From assembly GCF_002933395.1 (NCBI RefSeq), contig NZ_PKFN01000001.1:1-51598 (forward strand): DNA of 51,598 nucleotides, given 5' to 3'. This stretch comes from Yoonia maritima. Its GTDB lineage: Bacteria; Pseudomonadota; Alphaproteobacteria; Rhodobacterales; Rhodobacteraceae. Of the stretch, positions 32,606-42,982 are shown piece after piece. Position 1 is the first letter of the stretch. Every line of letters starts with the position of its first letter. Made by a program: the position numbers and the translations under genes. Below the pieces are notes generated by a model. That model saw only the letters and a list, made by a program, of their open reading frames with translations, was not told the origin of the DNA and searched no databases.

Positions 32606-35076
32606 ATCAGGTTCACAAACGGCGGAAACTCGGGGTCTAGTCGGTACACCCCACCCACTTGGTTCGAAGGGAAGGTTACGGCAAAAACCGCCAATCCATC
32701 GGGTTGCGCCACAATCGGGCCAAACCCTGATCCCTGATACAATATGGGCTGCCCGACCTGCGTTCCTGTGGCCACGTCATAGACGTAGATCAACCCATCG
32801 CCCCGCACGCTGACCCCTGACACAAAGAGATAGGCCCCATCCGCTGAAAAACACAGGCTGGGCCTGTAAATGGCCAGAGACCGCATTGGCGGGACATAGG
32901 ATATCTGCGTGTTGATCCCCACAGGTTGGACTGTGATGTCAGAGGTTCTGACAAAAAATATGCGCCCACCGATCGCCTTTCCCTGAGGCCGCGACCACAC
33001 AGCCAACAGTGATCCGTTCTGAGACAAGCTCATCGGTCCTGCTTGGTATGAGGTGCCCCCTGATGTCAGCGCCAACGTTGTCGAGGATGTGCCCAAACTC
33101 GGGGTCAAAGTGATGTGGCCCAAACCTCCGCTGTCGCTGTGAAAAATGTTTTGCGCTGATACTGCCAGCCCGCGGTCATCCAACGCGGGCACGCTGACCA
33201 TCGGCGCGGTATAGGTCGACCAATCCTGTGATGTGTCGATGTAATAGATCGCCGGTGTGCCGCTGTTCTTGTAGCTGCTGTACACGACATGGCTGCCGTC
33301 GGGCGTGGTAGCGATGGCCCCTCCGTCTTGCATGGCCGCATGGGGGATGTTTGTGAAGTTAGCCGACGCCGCAATGGATGATGATTGCGTGGCAAGCAAG
33401 GTCGCATCCAGTTTGACAATATCTTGCGCCAGCCCGGTGCTGTCCTGACGCACGACATAGACCATGGTGTTTGTTGGATTGGCCGCGACATTCACCGGAA
33501 TCAGCCCATCAGCAAAAGCGGTCTTTGATGTTTCGGCCAAGGTTGCGGTGGAAAACTGATACAGCTGCGCCTGCGCATCTGCACCCAAAGCAGGGGCAAA
33601 GACTGATTGCGCATCGGGTGCGGAACAGACCGTGGAGAGATAAGAATACCCGCTCGCGGCTACAACCTGATTTGTTGTCCAGACCGCGTTGACCTTGGCA
33701 TTTGCTACAGGATCGGTTTGGGGCGTCCTGTTGGCGTTGTAGCTGGCCAAATCATATTGGCACAACAGCGGCGTTTGTACTGAAACCGGCACGCTTAAAG
33801 GCCCTGATGGGTCAAGCTGCGCTTGTCCGACGTGCTGCACCGAAGAAATCGTGACAGAGGTGGTGTTTTGCGTCTGCCAGTCCAACTCCACTGCCGATGC
33901 ATCAGGCGCAACACTGACTGCAAAGCTTTTGGTCTTTTGCACCGGGTCTTTATCAACCGTCAGTTCCAGGAACTGGTCGTTGAAACCGGGGAAATTCTTG
34001 GTTTGGATAAACGCCACAGATTGTGGGTTGCTCGGGTCAATCGGCAAAGCTGTGCAGATGTTGCGCAGGTAGATGTTCAGAAATGGATCGGCGTTGCCTG
34101 CGCTGATCGAGGTAAAGACATGTTGATTGGTGGCGGTCGGTTTGACACGCCACACAGGGGCTGTGGCGTCATCGCTGACGTCTACTGTTACCTCCCAGTT
34201 CGACGTGGATAACACCCCTTCGCGGTTGGAACTCAAAGAGATATCAATGTTCCGCCCACTGGTCGGGCTAATGTAACCTTGGGATTTGGTTGAATTATCT
34301 GTCAGGGCAAAATTCGGATCGATATTGGACAACGCGTTGGCATAAGGAAACCGGATGGTAAATTCCGGCGATTTGCTGGTGTCAAAGGATTTGATCAACG
34401 CTTGAAGTGGGTCGTACCCGGTGTGCGTTTCAGGGCGGTTGTTCTGACCTTTGAACGCGAATGACAGCTGAACTGTGTTCAACACAACGCTTGCGGGTTT
34501 GATATTGGCGGACGCGGGTTTGACGCTGGGTTCGATTTTGTTGGTCGACGCCAGACTGTTGGTGGCCCCAGTGATGGTCGCGTCCACCTCTAACGCGCGG
34601 TTCGGCCCCATCAATGTTTGATTGTCCGTGCTTGGCACCGCCGTGCAAATCAGCAAATGCTGCGCTTGCAGATCGGCAAATGGGATGGATTGTGACACGA
34701 CAATCGACCCGTTGACCGCCGTCGTCGGAACGATTGTTGACAAGGTCAACGTCATCATCTCGTTGGATTTCACAACGATGTCAGCTTTGGGGACAAGCGA
34801 AAACGTATAATACGGGTCAGCCGACCCGTTGGGATTGGCCAGCTTGGTTTTGGTCCACGCCGTATCAACCGTGATATTCGCTGCATTGGTGATCGAGATC
34901 ATCTTGCCCGGAAACTTCAGTGTCATCGTTTCCGTCGTCTTGAACGTCACATCAAATGCGGTCAGGTTTTTGATCTCTAGCTCAATCGCGTTGGGCGTTG
35001 TTGACCCGACATAAATCGTGTTCAGCTGTCCTTTGGTCAATGCCGGGTTTTTCAGGTTAAGTGAGAAATTCGCCAT
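32602..35076 (-). CDS. 824-residue protein with C-terminal beta-propeller, operon gene 6
   Basis: There is no signal peptide (MANFSLNLKNPALTKGQ). The first about 450 residues are Ser/Thr/Asn-rich with alternating hydrophobic patterns suggesting several beta-sandwich domains, including a segment beginning NIYLRNICTALPID. Residues about 490-824 contain repeated blades of a YncE/WD-type propeller: ATTPDGSHVVYSSY, LSQNGSLLAVWSRP and CFSADGAYLFVSGV, each followed by a strand such as IYYIDTS or LIYVYDVATG. It is the last of six co-directional genes, seven bases or fewer after the 1696-residue gene. I cannot assign a function; a binding or structural surface protein is the most I would infer. Confidence 0.7.
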   Translation of the reverse strand: MANFSLNLKNPALTKGQLNTIYVGSTTPNAIELEIKNLTAFDVTFKTTETMTLKFPGKMISITNAANITVDTAWTKTKLANPNGSADPYYTFSLVPKADIVVKSNEMMTLTLSTIVPTTAVNGSIVVSQSIPFADLQAQHLLICTAVPSTDNQTLMGPNRALEVDATITGATNSLASTNKIEPSVKPASANIKPASVVLNTVQLSFAFKGQNNRPETHTGYDPLQALIKSFDTSKSPEFTIRFPYANALSNIDPNFALTDNSTKSQGYISPTSGRNIDISLSSNREGVLSTSNWEVTVDVSDDATAPVWRVKPTATNQHVFTSISAGNADPFLNIYLRNICTALPIDPSNPQSVAFIQTKNFPGFNDQFLELTVDKDPVQKTKSFAVSVAPDASAVELDWQTQNTTSVTISSVQHVGQAQLDPSGPLSVPVSVQTPLLCQYDLASYNANRTPQTDPVANAKVNAVWTTNQVVAASGYSYLSTVCSAPDAQSVFAPALGADAQAQLYQFSTATLAETSKTAFADGLIPVNVAANPTNTMVYVVRQDSTGLAQDIVKLDATLLATQSSSIAASANFTNIPHAAMQDGGAIATTPDGSHVVYSSYKNSGTPAIYYIDTSQDWSTYTAPMVSVPALDDRGLAVSAQNIFHSDSGGLGHITLTPSLGTSSTTLALTSGGTSYQAGPMSLSQNGSLLAVWSRPQGKAIGGRIFFVRTSDITVQPVGINTQISYVPPMRSLAIYRPSLCFSADGAYLFVSGVSVRGDGLIYVYDVATGTQVGQPILYQGSGFGPIVAQPDGLAVFAVTFPSNQVGGVYRLDPEFPPFVNLI

Positions 35077-35082
35077 GAGACC

Positions 35083-38000
35083 CTACCCGTCTGCGCGTTT
35101 CATCAATAACCAGCCATCCACCAGACTTTGCGGCGTATCTGGAAAGGTCGGGTTGGTCATGTTTTGGGCCCCTGAAATATGGCTGCCTTGTGGGGTCAGG
35201 GTTGTCACCCATTCCCATTCAAAGCCGGGCTGAGGCGGGATAGGTAACTCCGGCACTGGTGTGCGGGTCAAAACCGGAGCCGTCAGGAACGTGATTTCGA
35301 TATCACGTAACACACGATTGAATTGTTCTTCAGGGATTTTGACCGACGACACCGGCAAAACGCCTGTGGTCGCATGCACTGCCGCGCGCGGGTCCATGAT
35401 AAAGGTCATCACCGACGGCCTGCCGTTCGGCGTGATTTTGACTGGAAAATCGGCGTCATCCTCAGACAGCGAAACAATGCCTGCCGATGATGTCAACTCA
35501 ACTGGGGTGTAGAATTTGGTGAAATCCCCATCGACAAAATACCCCGACAACCCATCGTCAAAATAGGGAAAGCGGTCTTGGTTCGGCAATTTCACCATCG
35601 CGGTACCAACCCGAGTTGGCAGTGTGACATCCGGCAAGCCCGCGTCATTAAAGTTGTCCAAATGATAAGGAATGTATTCTGAACTGGTCAGCGTGAACTG
35701 CGGCCCGTTTTCGTTCCATTTAGGATAGGTGCTGTAATCGGACGCGCGGTCGATGTTGCCTTTGAGTTCGACCCCGATTTCGGCTTGTGTCACCACCAAA
35801 GGTCGCCCGACAAACAAACTCAGATCCGCAGAGTTTTGCAGCGCCTTGGTGATCACAAAGCTTTGGGATTTTTCCAAGACAGCAAGGAACGTGTTGAACT
35901 GGGTAGCCGTGGCTTTGGTGGCATCGCCAAACAGGAACTGGGTCAAAACGGAGGTGAACACCGAGTTCGCGCCGGCTGCCTGAAGGTAATCCATCATCGC
36001 CTGACGATTGCTGATCGTGACGCTTGTTGTCTTCCCGGGCACCGGGAACCAGTGCACCAAAGGTCCGTCCGCGGGGTTGGGAGTACCCTGCAATCCCAAA
36101 GACCCCAAATGCTGGCCGTTATGGTCATAAAGCGACACGGAATTGTCCAGATGGTTCGGCCAGAGCCAACCGCAAACGGGCGACACGGCGGGAATGGCAT
36201 TTCCCGGTTCTGCAAACGGTCTGGCAGACAAAGACGTTTGCGCCCCGATCCAGTCAAAATTCACCCGCGCGGGCTGAACGATGCGCGGCGGCAAATAGAC
36301 GTCATTGGGGGCCAAGGTGTCCGACATGCTTTCGGCCACATAAGTGGGTTCGGGTGCTGTCAAGCTGACATAGCGCCCAAACACATCAACAAGCTGGATT
36401 GCTTGCATCGACAATTTGCCCGCCCGCAAAGGGTTGAAATCGACAAATTCGGCGTTGCTTTGTAACGCTAAAGGGTTGGGTGCCAGATCGTTCCAATTCG
36501 CGGGCCAATCCGCAGATTGTGCGTGCAGAAACTGTGTCGGCCAAAAATCAGCCGTAGACAACGTGCCTGACGTCCACTTGGTGGGGATATTCACCGGCAA
36601 TTGCATTTCCTGCACACGTTGCACCAAAGCCGGGTTAAACCCAGACAGACCCTGACTTAGAATACGTTTACTTTTGTAGGCGGTATATGCGCCGTGGAAC
36701 AAAGCCTTGGTGTCGTAGTCAGAGGCGCTCTTGTCCGGCGGGAGCTTGGGATCGTAATCCAGATAGGTCATGCAATATTTCGAAATCTGTTCGCACAGGC
36801 TGTAGGTCGCATTCGAAGACATGGCGATCACACCGCGCAGATCAAAGCTGTACGCGCCGTTGCTGCCTCCGGTAAAGTTCCCCTTTGACGCCGCCGTAAG
36901 ATGGTTTTCCACCTCATATGACCCCAATTTGAACTGCTTCATAAAGTCTGCAGGCAGGTTTTCTGCCGCAAGGTCGAATTTGTCAGAAAACGTGTAAGTC
37001 GCGTTCCACCAGATAAACAAAGGCAAAAACGGATCGTTGTCAGTGCGCCAGTTATACGCCACGTAGTACGGCAATTTGCCGGTCAGCCCTGTGGGCGCGG
37101 GGTTCAGCGCCACGTGACTGTTAGCATCGAATTTGATCGTTTCATTGCTTTTTGCTGCTGCGGCAAGGTCGTTTTCTGTGACCGGAGAGCCTAATTCCGG
37201 GGTCAGCAAAACCGCCTCTTGAGCGAGGCTTTGGAACACCGCGCTTAACCCCCGTTGGGTTGGCTTGATTTTGGTTCCGATTGAATTGATCTGCGCAGGA
37301 TAATCCGGTGGATGGGTGGCGTTAACGATTTCTGACGGCATCCGACAGGGGATGATATCGGCTTTGCCATTGCGGGTGAACGGTTTCAAAATCGTCTCTC
37401 CGCTCTCGTCCTGACCCATCAGGATGACAGGTTCGTTTGGCGCGGAAAACGAATTGGCCGGGGTAGCAACCAATTCGAACTGGCTTTTGATGCGGTCATA
37501 CAAAGCGGTGTTGTAGATGCTAACTTGTTGCGCACCGGGAAGCCTGTCCAACACCTGCTTTGTGGCGGACTGCATGTCGGTGCCAATGTCCCGCCAGTCC
37601 TGCCCCAACAAGGTCGCGGCAATGGCTGGAAGGTCCGTGGCACCCTGCCCCAACATCGCATTCAAAGAAGCCAAAGCACCGCTGATGTTCGCAGGCGTAG
37701 CCGACAAGTCCGCTTGCACGCTGGCCAGTGTTTGTGATGCGATTGTCTCTAGCGCGGCCAGCGCCGCTGCAACGTCCACCCCCGTCAGTTTCGCAGCTGC
37801 GGCGGTCAGATCGGATGCGATTTGGGTCGAGTTTTCCTCTGCCTGCATGAGCGTTTGCAAGCAATATTGCATGTAATAGGCGCCAGTGATGTTCCACGGA
37901 TCACTGGATTGGATCACATAGATATGCGCGCAGGCCAGATAATACCCGGCAAGGCTGGTGTCAGAAACAAACGCCGGTTTTCCCCCGGCCCCGCCATAGG

Positions 38001-40173
38001 TGTCCAGCAACTCTTTGACGCCCGGAAAACCCGCCGACCCGCTGGCAAATTGCGCCAGCGTCTGCGCGTCAGACGGTTGCAGTGTGTCTTTGAAAGCTGT
38101 GGCGGGCGGCAATGGTAAGGGGGTCGGTACGGTTGTGACGGTTGTGTACCCTTTGAACGCCGTCACCAACGCTTTGATCGACGCCGCGTCGCGCGTGACT
38201 TCTGCCGACAGCGCCTCTACGCCTGTGGTCTGATTGGTCAGATCAGCGGCAAACTCCGCCGCTTTTTTCAACGCTTTGCTAGCGTCCGTCAGGGTTTCAA
38301 TCGCATTGTCTATCAGCGTGCTGATCTGGCTTTGTGCCGACGGCGCCGCAGCGGGCACAATTTGTGCCAGTTCCAGCAAATCAACCGTTTCACGCAGGCT
38401 CGAAAGACCCAAAGGCACCAATTCTTGGGCCGTTGCTTCCGCATTGATCGCCAAATTCACCAGTTCCGACGCAAACCCTCCGGCGGTTGGATTAAAGGCA
38501 GAAAGAAAGGAATAGGATGCGATGTCGCTGGGCAGGCTGCTATGGGCCGCCGCAGGTAAGGCTATGTTGAAACTGTCCGCAGTCGGCACATAAGCCGATG
38601 TTGGCTGGGTCAGGTCAGTGTAATTGCCCGCCGCATAAAGCATCGGAAAGTAATGCAGTATCCCATCCACAACAAAAGACCCGGTCACATCATTGGTCAG
38701 GCTTTGCCCCGATCCGCCGAACACGTTGCTCTGAAGTTGCCCTGCATGATAGGACCAGTCGAGGAATAACTGCCGCCGCTGACTGGCGATTTTGTCGCGC
38801 GTTTGATCAAACGCACGCTGCGCGGTGTTCAGATCGGCCAGAACTTTTCCCAGATAGGGCGGTAACGGCACTTCGTTGTTGTTGCCCTGCCCTTGAGATT
38901 GAGTGCTGTCCCTATCCTGCTGCACCGCCCAAACATAACCTCCGGGTGCGCTTGAGAACCCCGAGGAATGCAAGAACTCTTGTAACTGTCCCACCCCGGC
39001 GGCCCCTGAATCCAGCTTGGGCAATTGGTCAAATTGCAACGCGTTCAAAAGCCATTCCGTTTTTTGATCCACTTCTGGCGCGTTGGGATTAAAGAACGGA
39101 TCTAGCACTGTGCCATTGAGATAGGCTGACAACGCATCCGCAGTGTTCGACCCAATGCTCACCTTGATGCCTTGCTGCGTCGGAGTGCCGGTGGGATAGG
39201 TCAGAACCGATCCTGATGACATCTTCCATGTGATGTCGGCCACAAGCCCGCTCATCACGGCCTGTGTTGTCGGGATCGCCGAAGCAGTCAGTCCGCCGTA
39301 ATCGCTCAGCGACCATTTCAGCTCGGTCGTCATGATCTGTTCAATATACGCCTCGAGGCTGGGTTTGTCGCGGGATGGCAATTGCCCGTAATCTGCGAGC
39401 GCTTGTTTCAGCGTGATATTGCAAATGTCCGAAGCCGTGTCGCTGACCCAGCCCACCACGAAATAAGACGCGCTGAATTCGGCATCTGTGGTCAGCTGAT
39501 TGGGTTTGGTGAAGTAATCATCCAAAGGATCGTACAGCCCTAGAATATTACCTGAACTCGGCAAATAAGCGGTGAACGTCTCGCCTGATCCATAGGGCGC
39601 CTGGAACTGCGATCCCAGATACCCGGGATCTTGGCTGCCCGCGCGGGCCGCAAGGGTCTGCATCCCGGTGTTGGGCTCGCTCCAGGTGTCGGTGATGTGC
39701 AGCTTGCGACCCAGCAGGTTGCCTTTAAGGCCTTGAATATCGCTGGAATTGTCCATCCATGGCGCGAGCGAGCCGCCCACCGGTGCCGCCCCCGACGCAA
39801 CAGTGTGCGCATCGCTTTCCAACATCCAAAGCCGAGTATCGGTTGCAGGTTTTCCCGCACCCGGTTTGGCGTTTTTCAGCATACGGATGACCAGCCACCG
39901 GTTTGGCAGAACCGGAAAGCTGATGGCGCCAGTGTCACGATTTTGCGTGCCCTTGGTATAGGCCCGCGGCAAAGACCAGTGCAGATGGATGCCCGGTTGG
40001 GTGCCCAGATTAGTCACAGACGAAGAAAAGTTCTCCGCAGCGATCATCCCGCTGCCCGCAGAGCTGGCAACTTTGCCCAGTTCGTCAAACTTATACAGCG
40101 CTGTCTTCGCCTCTTGCGAGGTGTTGGACGTGACCCTAAGGGCTTCGACATGGATGGGAATAATGATGGTCAT
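35083..40173 (-). CDS. 1696-residue uncharacterised protein, operon gene 5
   Basis: Starts MTIIIPIHVEALRVT, overlapping the previous stop by four bases, with no signal peptide. Near residues 60-95 is GIHLHWSLPRAYTKG followed by FPVLPNRWLVIRM, a pairing I have seen in other large uncharacterised bacterial proteins. Residues about 445-475 and 570-875 are Ala/Leu/Gln-rich and strongly helical (for example SALIDNAIETL-like stretches, AAAAKLTGVDVAAALAAL), suggesting a long helical bundle or coiled coil between beta-rich ends. The C-terminal half has Trp/Pro/Asp-rich loops (TKWTSGTLSTADFWPTQFLH). No catalytic motif is evident. Size, central helices and lack of export signal suit a structural component of an assembly. 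Confidence 0.7.
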   Translation of the reverse strand: MTIIIPIHVEALRVTSNTSQEAKTALYKFDELGKVASSAGSGMIAAENFSSSVTNLGTQPGIHLHWSLPRAYTKGTQNRDTGAISFPVLPNRWLVIRMLKNAKPGAGKPATDTRLWMLESDAHTVASGAAPVGGSLAPWMDNSSDIQGLKGNLLGRKLHITDTWSEPNTGMQTLAARAGSQDPGYLGSQFQAPYGSGETFTAYLPSSGNILGLYDPLDDYFTKPNQLTTDAEFSASYFVVGWVSDTASDICNITLKQALADYGQLPSRDKPSLEAYIEQIMTTELKWSLSDYGGLTASAIPTTQAVMSGLVADITWKMSSGSVLTYPTGTPTQQGIKVSIGSNTADALSAYLNGTVLDPFFNPNAPEVDQKTEWLLNALQFDQLPKLDSGAAGVGQLQEFLHSSGFSSAPGGYVWAVQQDRDSTQSQGQGNNNEVPLPPYLGKVLADLNTAQRAFDQTRDKIASQRRQLFLDWSYHAGQLQSNVFGGSGQSLTNDVTGSFVVDGILHYFPMLYAAGNYTDLTQPTSAYVPTADSFNIALPAAAHSSLPSDIASYSFLSAFNPTAGGFASELVNLAINAEATAQELVPLGLSSLRETVDLLELAQIVPAAAPSAQSQISTLIDNAIETLTDASKALKKAAEFAADLTNQTTGVEALSAEVTRDAASIKALVTAFKGYTTVTTVPTPLPLPPATAFKDTLQPSDAQTLAQFASGSAGFPGVKELLDTYGGAGGKPAFVSDTSLAGYYLACAHIYVIQSSDPWNITGAYYMQYCLQTLMQAEENSTQIASDLTAAAAKLTGVDVAAALAALETIASQTLASVQADLSATPANISGALASLNAMLGQGATDLPAIAATLLGQDWRDIGTDMQSATKQVLDRLPGAQQVSIYNTALYDRIKSQFELVATPANSFSAPNEPVILMGQDESGETILKPFTRNGKADIIPCRMPSEIVNATHPPDYPAQINSIGTKIKPTQRGLSAVFQSLAQEAVLLTPELGSPVTENDLAAAAKSNETIKFDANSHVALNPAPTGLTGKLPYYVAYNWRTDNDPFLPLFIWWNATYTFSDKFDLAAENLPADFMKQFKLGSYEVENHLTAASKGNFTGGSNGAYSFDLRGVIAMSSNATYSLCEQISKYCMTYLDYDPKLPPDKSASDYDTKALFHGAYTAYKSKRILSQGLSGFNPALVQRVQEMQLPVNIPTKWTSGTLSTADFWPTQFLHAQSADWPANWNDLAPNPLALQSNAEFVDFNPLRAGKLSMQAIQLVDVFGRYVSLTAPEPTYVAESMSDTLAPNDVYLPPRIVQPARVNFDWIGAQTSLSARPFAEPGNAIPAVSPVCGWLWPNHLDNSVSLYDHNGQHLGSLGLQGTPNPADGPLVHWFPVPGKTTSVTISNRQAMMDYLQAAGANSVFTSVLTQFLFGDATKATATQFNTFLAVLEKSQSFVITKALQNSADLSLFVGRPLVVTQAEIGVELKGNIDRASDYSTYPKWNENGPQFTLTSSEYIPYHLDNFNDAGLPDVTLPTRVGTAMVKLPNQDRFPYFDDGLSGYFVDGDFTKFYTPVELTSSAGIVSLSEDDADFPVKITPNGRPSVMTFIMDPRAAVHATTGVLPVSSVKIPEEQFNRVLRDIEITFLTAPVLTRTPVPELPIPPQPGFEWEWVTTLTPQGSHISGAQNMTNPTFPDTPQSLVDGWLLMKRADG

Positions 40174-41216
40174 GACTTGGCCGCCGGTGCTTGTTTGTTG
40201 ATGAAAGAGACAAGGCCGACGCCCTGCACCATCTCCATCCCAAAATCAGACGAAACGAGATGGTCGATATATGGCTCGGGCGGGGGGGTATTGCCCGCCC
40301 CTGCGGCCTGATAATACCCCGGCGCCGTGCCGTCTTTTTTCAAAGTCGTGGCCATCCATTCGCTGATCGCGGCCATGTTCAAAACCCGCTCAGACGGGTC
40401 GTGAAACGCGTTGTCCATCTGCTTTTGGCTAAGCGAGTTATAAGGCGATTTTTCTTGTTGCCACCCGGCAGTGGGATACCGCAAGTCTTTGATAACATTC
40501 GGCGGCGACGCCGTTGGATTAATCTGATCAAACCCGCAATGAATCGCTTCGGCAGGCTGGTGGAACACCAGTTCGAACAGCTCACCCTTAAAGATGCCAA
40601 ACAACACGTCATCGGATAATTGTACCAACCGCACGATGTCCAAAGGCACAACTTTGACCTTGGAGTTGAGGTTATTGTCATAAGGTGACGCCCCCGAAGG
40701 ATAGCCTGCCACATCCATGCTGGGCCAGCCTCTGACCACTTTGGAGCGCAACAAAAACCCCGTCATCACCGGCGCCTGAGCCAACGCAACAGGCGTTGCG
40801 ACGCCTTGGGTACTGCACATCTTTTGCATTTTGGCATAGGCGCGCGCGGGAAGTTCGCGTTTGGGGATTTGCGATAACTGGGTCTGGCGGAGCATCTGTT
40901 TCATCTCAGCCGTCTGCGACCGCGCGGACAACAGGTTGGCATGTTCAGCCTGCTGCGCCAGCCCCAAAGCGTTCTGGCTTTCGAAATGTCGTCCAATACT
41001 CATGGCGCCGTCGATCAGAGCATTGATCCAATTGGGATCAATATGGAATTGGCGCAGCGTTTCGGGCGGTAACATCTTACTGTCAGGCAGCAGGTAATTG
41101 AATGGGACACCCACCAAATTTTCCAGATGTGTCAGCCAGTTCGCTAAATCGTCGGGCATGGGATCGGCGGCTGTAGCCTGCGCCAGTTCGGCCAGACGCG
41201 CGGAATGCTCACTCAT
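40170..41216 (-). CDS. 348-residue uncharacterised protein, operon gene 4
   Basis: The start is MSEHSARLAELAQAT (41216), overlapping the previous gene by eight bases; the longer frame to 41291 lies inside that gene. A conserved-looking core follows: VGVPFNYLLPDSKMLPPETL, then FHIDPNWINALIDGAMSIGR. I have the impression of the same motif in other large uncharacterised clusters, but I cannot name the family. Further on are LRSKVVRGWPSMDVAGYP and a C-terminal GAGNTPPPEPYIDHL. No signal peptide or membrane segment. The tight coupling with the 574- and 1696-residue proteins suggests a stoichiometric partner. Confidence 0.7.
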   Translation of the reverse strand: MSEHSARLAELAQATAADPMPDDLANWLTHLENLVGVPFNYLLPDSKMLPPETLRQFHIDPNWINALIDGAMSIGRHFESQNALGLAQQAEHANLLSARSQTAEMKQMLRQTQLSQIPKRELPARAYAKMQKMCSTQGVATPVALAQAPVMTGFLLRSKVVRGWPSMDVAGYPSGASPYDNNLNSKVKVVPLDIVRLVQLSDDVLFGIFKGELFELVFHQPAEAIHCGFDQINPTASPPNVIKDLRYPTAGWQQEKSPYNSLSQKQMDNAFHDPSERVLNMAAISEWMATTLKKDGTAPGYYQAAGAGNTPPPEPYIDHLVSSDFGMEMVQGVGLVSFINKQAPAAKS

Positions 41217-42933
41217 TGTCGCCTCCTTTCTGAGCCGCCACCACAAGGCTGCTGACGGCGGATTGAAGCAGCGTATGGGTCGGAGGGCCACTGCGGGTTC
41301 TGGTCAGTTCGTGAATCGCAAAGGAGACTTCGCGCTGTGGCGCGAAAGGCTGCGTCACACTATCCATTTCATAGGCTGCGCGCAGGCTGTAGACGCGACT
41401 GCGCTGCCATTGGTAATAGGCCGTCGAAAAACTCTGGTCGTTTAGCGCCATCAACCGCCCCAATTGCCATGCCGCCGCATAAGACGTGTCGTAGAGCCCG
41501 ACATCGGGGTCGAATTTCAGCAAAGCATCCCCCGAATAGACCATATGCGCCACAGTGCTATTCTGAACGCTGCCCCCCAAAGGCCCGTCTGCGTCCGCAG
41601 GCACGACAAACGGTGCCAAAGGTCCGCGATACCACGACACGGTCTGGATTGGCTCGGCCCCATTGGCGGTCACATCTGGTACGCGGGTCAGATGGTTCAT
41701 CGGCACATACCCAAGGCTTAGCATGGTTTGAACCGTATTTTCAGCCGGCGTCGGTTGCGAATAGCTGGGCGGATTGGGCAACCGCATCAAGGGATCGTCC
41801 AATGGCGTGCTTTCTGGATCATCCTCGTCCGGCACTCGCTTATTCAAATGCTCAAGCAGGGTCACAAATTCAAAACTGGTGTCCTGATAAGAGGTAAATT
41901 CCCACTGGGTCAGCACCACAAGCCGCACAAAACCCTTGGGATTGGCCTGAATGGTGGATTTAAAATAGCTCGCATCCGCATAGCCACGCAACGCGCATTC
42001 CAGATATTCCAACGATACCACCATCGCGGCATTGGCACCTTTGGGGTTTTCACCAGGTGTTGGATTGTCCAGTGCCGATGTCGGCAAAGACTGTGGAAGC
42101 CGGTTGGCCATCATTACGGCATATTCGCCCTCCGGGTCGATCACATCACTGTCAGCCAGTGCCTTGTTATCCATCCTGACCGACCGAACATGGGACATCA
42201 TCCGCAAATCTTGCATCGTCGGGGCCAGTTTCGCGAACAGCCCGACAGGAATATCGATAAAGCTGATGGGATCCGTGCCGTCATAGCCGACACCGGGGTC
42301 AAGTTCTGTCCCCGCCGGTTGGGTCTCCCCACTTTCAAACACATAGGAAAACGAGGAATAACCTTTCGTCGCGGGCATCTTTCCGGGGGCGGCTTTACCC
42401 AAAGACCGCACCGTCATTGTGTCGGGTATCAGATCTGCAACCGTGCCTTTTTGCACCATCTGGCGCGGCATCGTGCCATCGAAATCTGACGCGCTCAGCA
42501 CCATGATAAACAGCCAACTCGCCTTGTCGTCATCATATTTACCGGTGGGATTGGTCGCAGGATAGGCGTGCGTATGGATCTGTGGCTCTTGATGATAATA
42601 GGGCGTGCGGATCCACGGCAGCTTGACCGCATTTTTCAAAACGATCTGAGGCAGCGCCGTCGAAAATTCACCCTGTGCCCCTGCGGCGGGATAGATGCTG
42701 TGGATGAACCTTGTGGGCAGGGTGTATTTTTCCCCCTCCACCCCGAAGGAATGCGACACAACAGGCAACGCCCCGTTGGTCACCGACGCGCCCTTGTCAT
42801 CGTCGATCTTTTGCTGGGCTGTGACAGTATATTTGCCCGCGCTCAACCCCGGCAAGCTGTGTTGAACAAACGAAGCACTAACCTGAAACAGGGGCGATTC
42901 ATTTGTGGTCACAATGGTCTGTTTTGTGGTCAT
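41209..42933 (-). CDS. 574-residue uncharacterised protein, operon gene 3
   Basis: Starts MTTKQTIVTTNESPLF without a signal peptide. The first about 150 residues look like a beta-rich domain (HSLPGLSAGKYTVTAQQKI; LPTRFIHSIYPAAGAQGEF; LPWIRTPYYHQEPQ). The middle has PKGFVRLVVLTQWEFTSYQD, and near residue 430 is VSWYRGPLAPFV, then VGLYDTSYAAAWQLGRLMAL and a basic helix YQWQRSRVYSLRAAY. These blocks look conserved, but I do not recognise a characterised family. It lies 49 bases after the 1707-residue gene and overlaps the next by eight. A sheath, adaptor or baseplate-like role would be speculation. Confidence 0.68.
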   Translation of the reverse strand: MTTKQTIVTTNESPLFQVSASFVQHSLPGLSAGKYTVTAQQKIDDDKGASVTNGALPVVSHSFGVEGEKYTLPTRFIHSIYPAAGAQGEFSTALPQIVLKNAVKLPWIRTPYYHQEPQIHTHAYPATNPTGKYDDDKASWLFIMVLSASDFDGTMPRQMVQKGTVADLIPDTMTVRSLGKAAPGKMPATKGYSSFSYVFESGETQPAGTELDPGVGYDGTDPISFIDIPVGLFAKLAPTMQDLRMMSHVRSVRMDNKALADSDVIDPEGEYAVMMANRLPQSLPTSALDNPTPGENPKGANAAMVVSLEYLECALRGYADASYFKSTIQANPKGFVRLVVLTQWEFTSYQDTSFEFVTLLEHLNKRVPDEDDPESTPLDDPLMRLPNPPSYSQPTPAENTVQTMLSLGYVPMNHLTRVPDVTANGAEPIQTVSWYRGPLAPFVVPADADGPLGGSVQNSTVAHMVYSGDALLKFDPDVGLYDTSYAAAWQLGRLMALNDQSFSTAYYQWQRSRVYSLRAAYEMDSVTQPFAPQREVSFAIHELTRTRSGPPTHTLLQSAVSSLVVAAQKGGDNE

Positions 42934-42982
42934 CTATCTGGTCGCTTTTCGGTTCTGGTGCGGGGCGTATGGGGTCCTGTAT

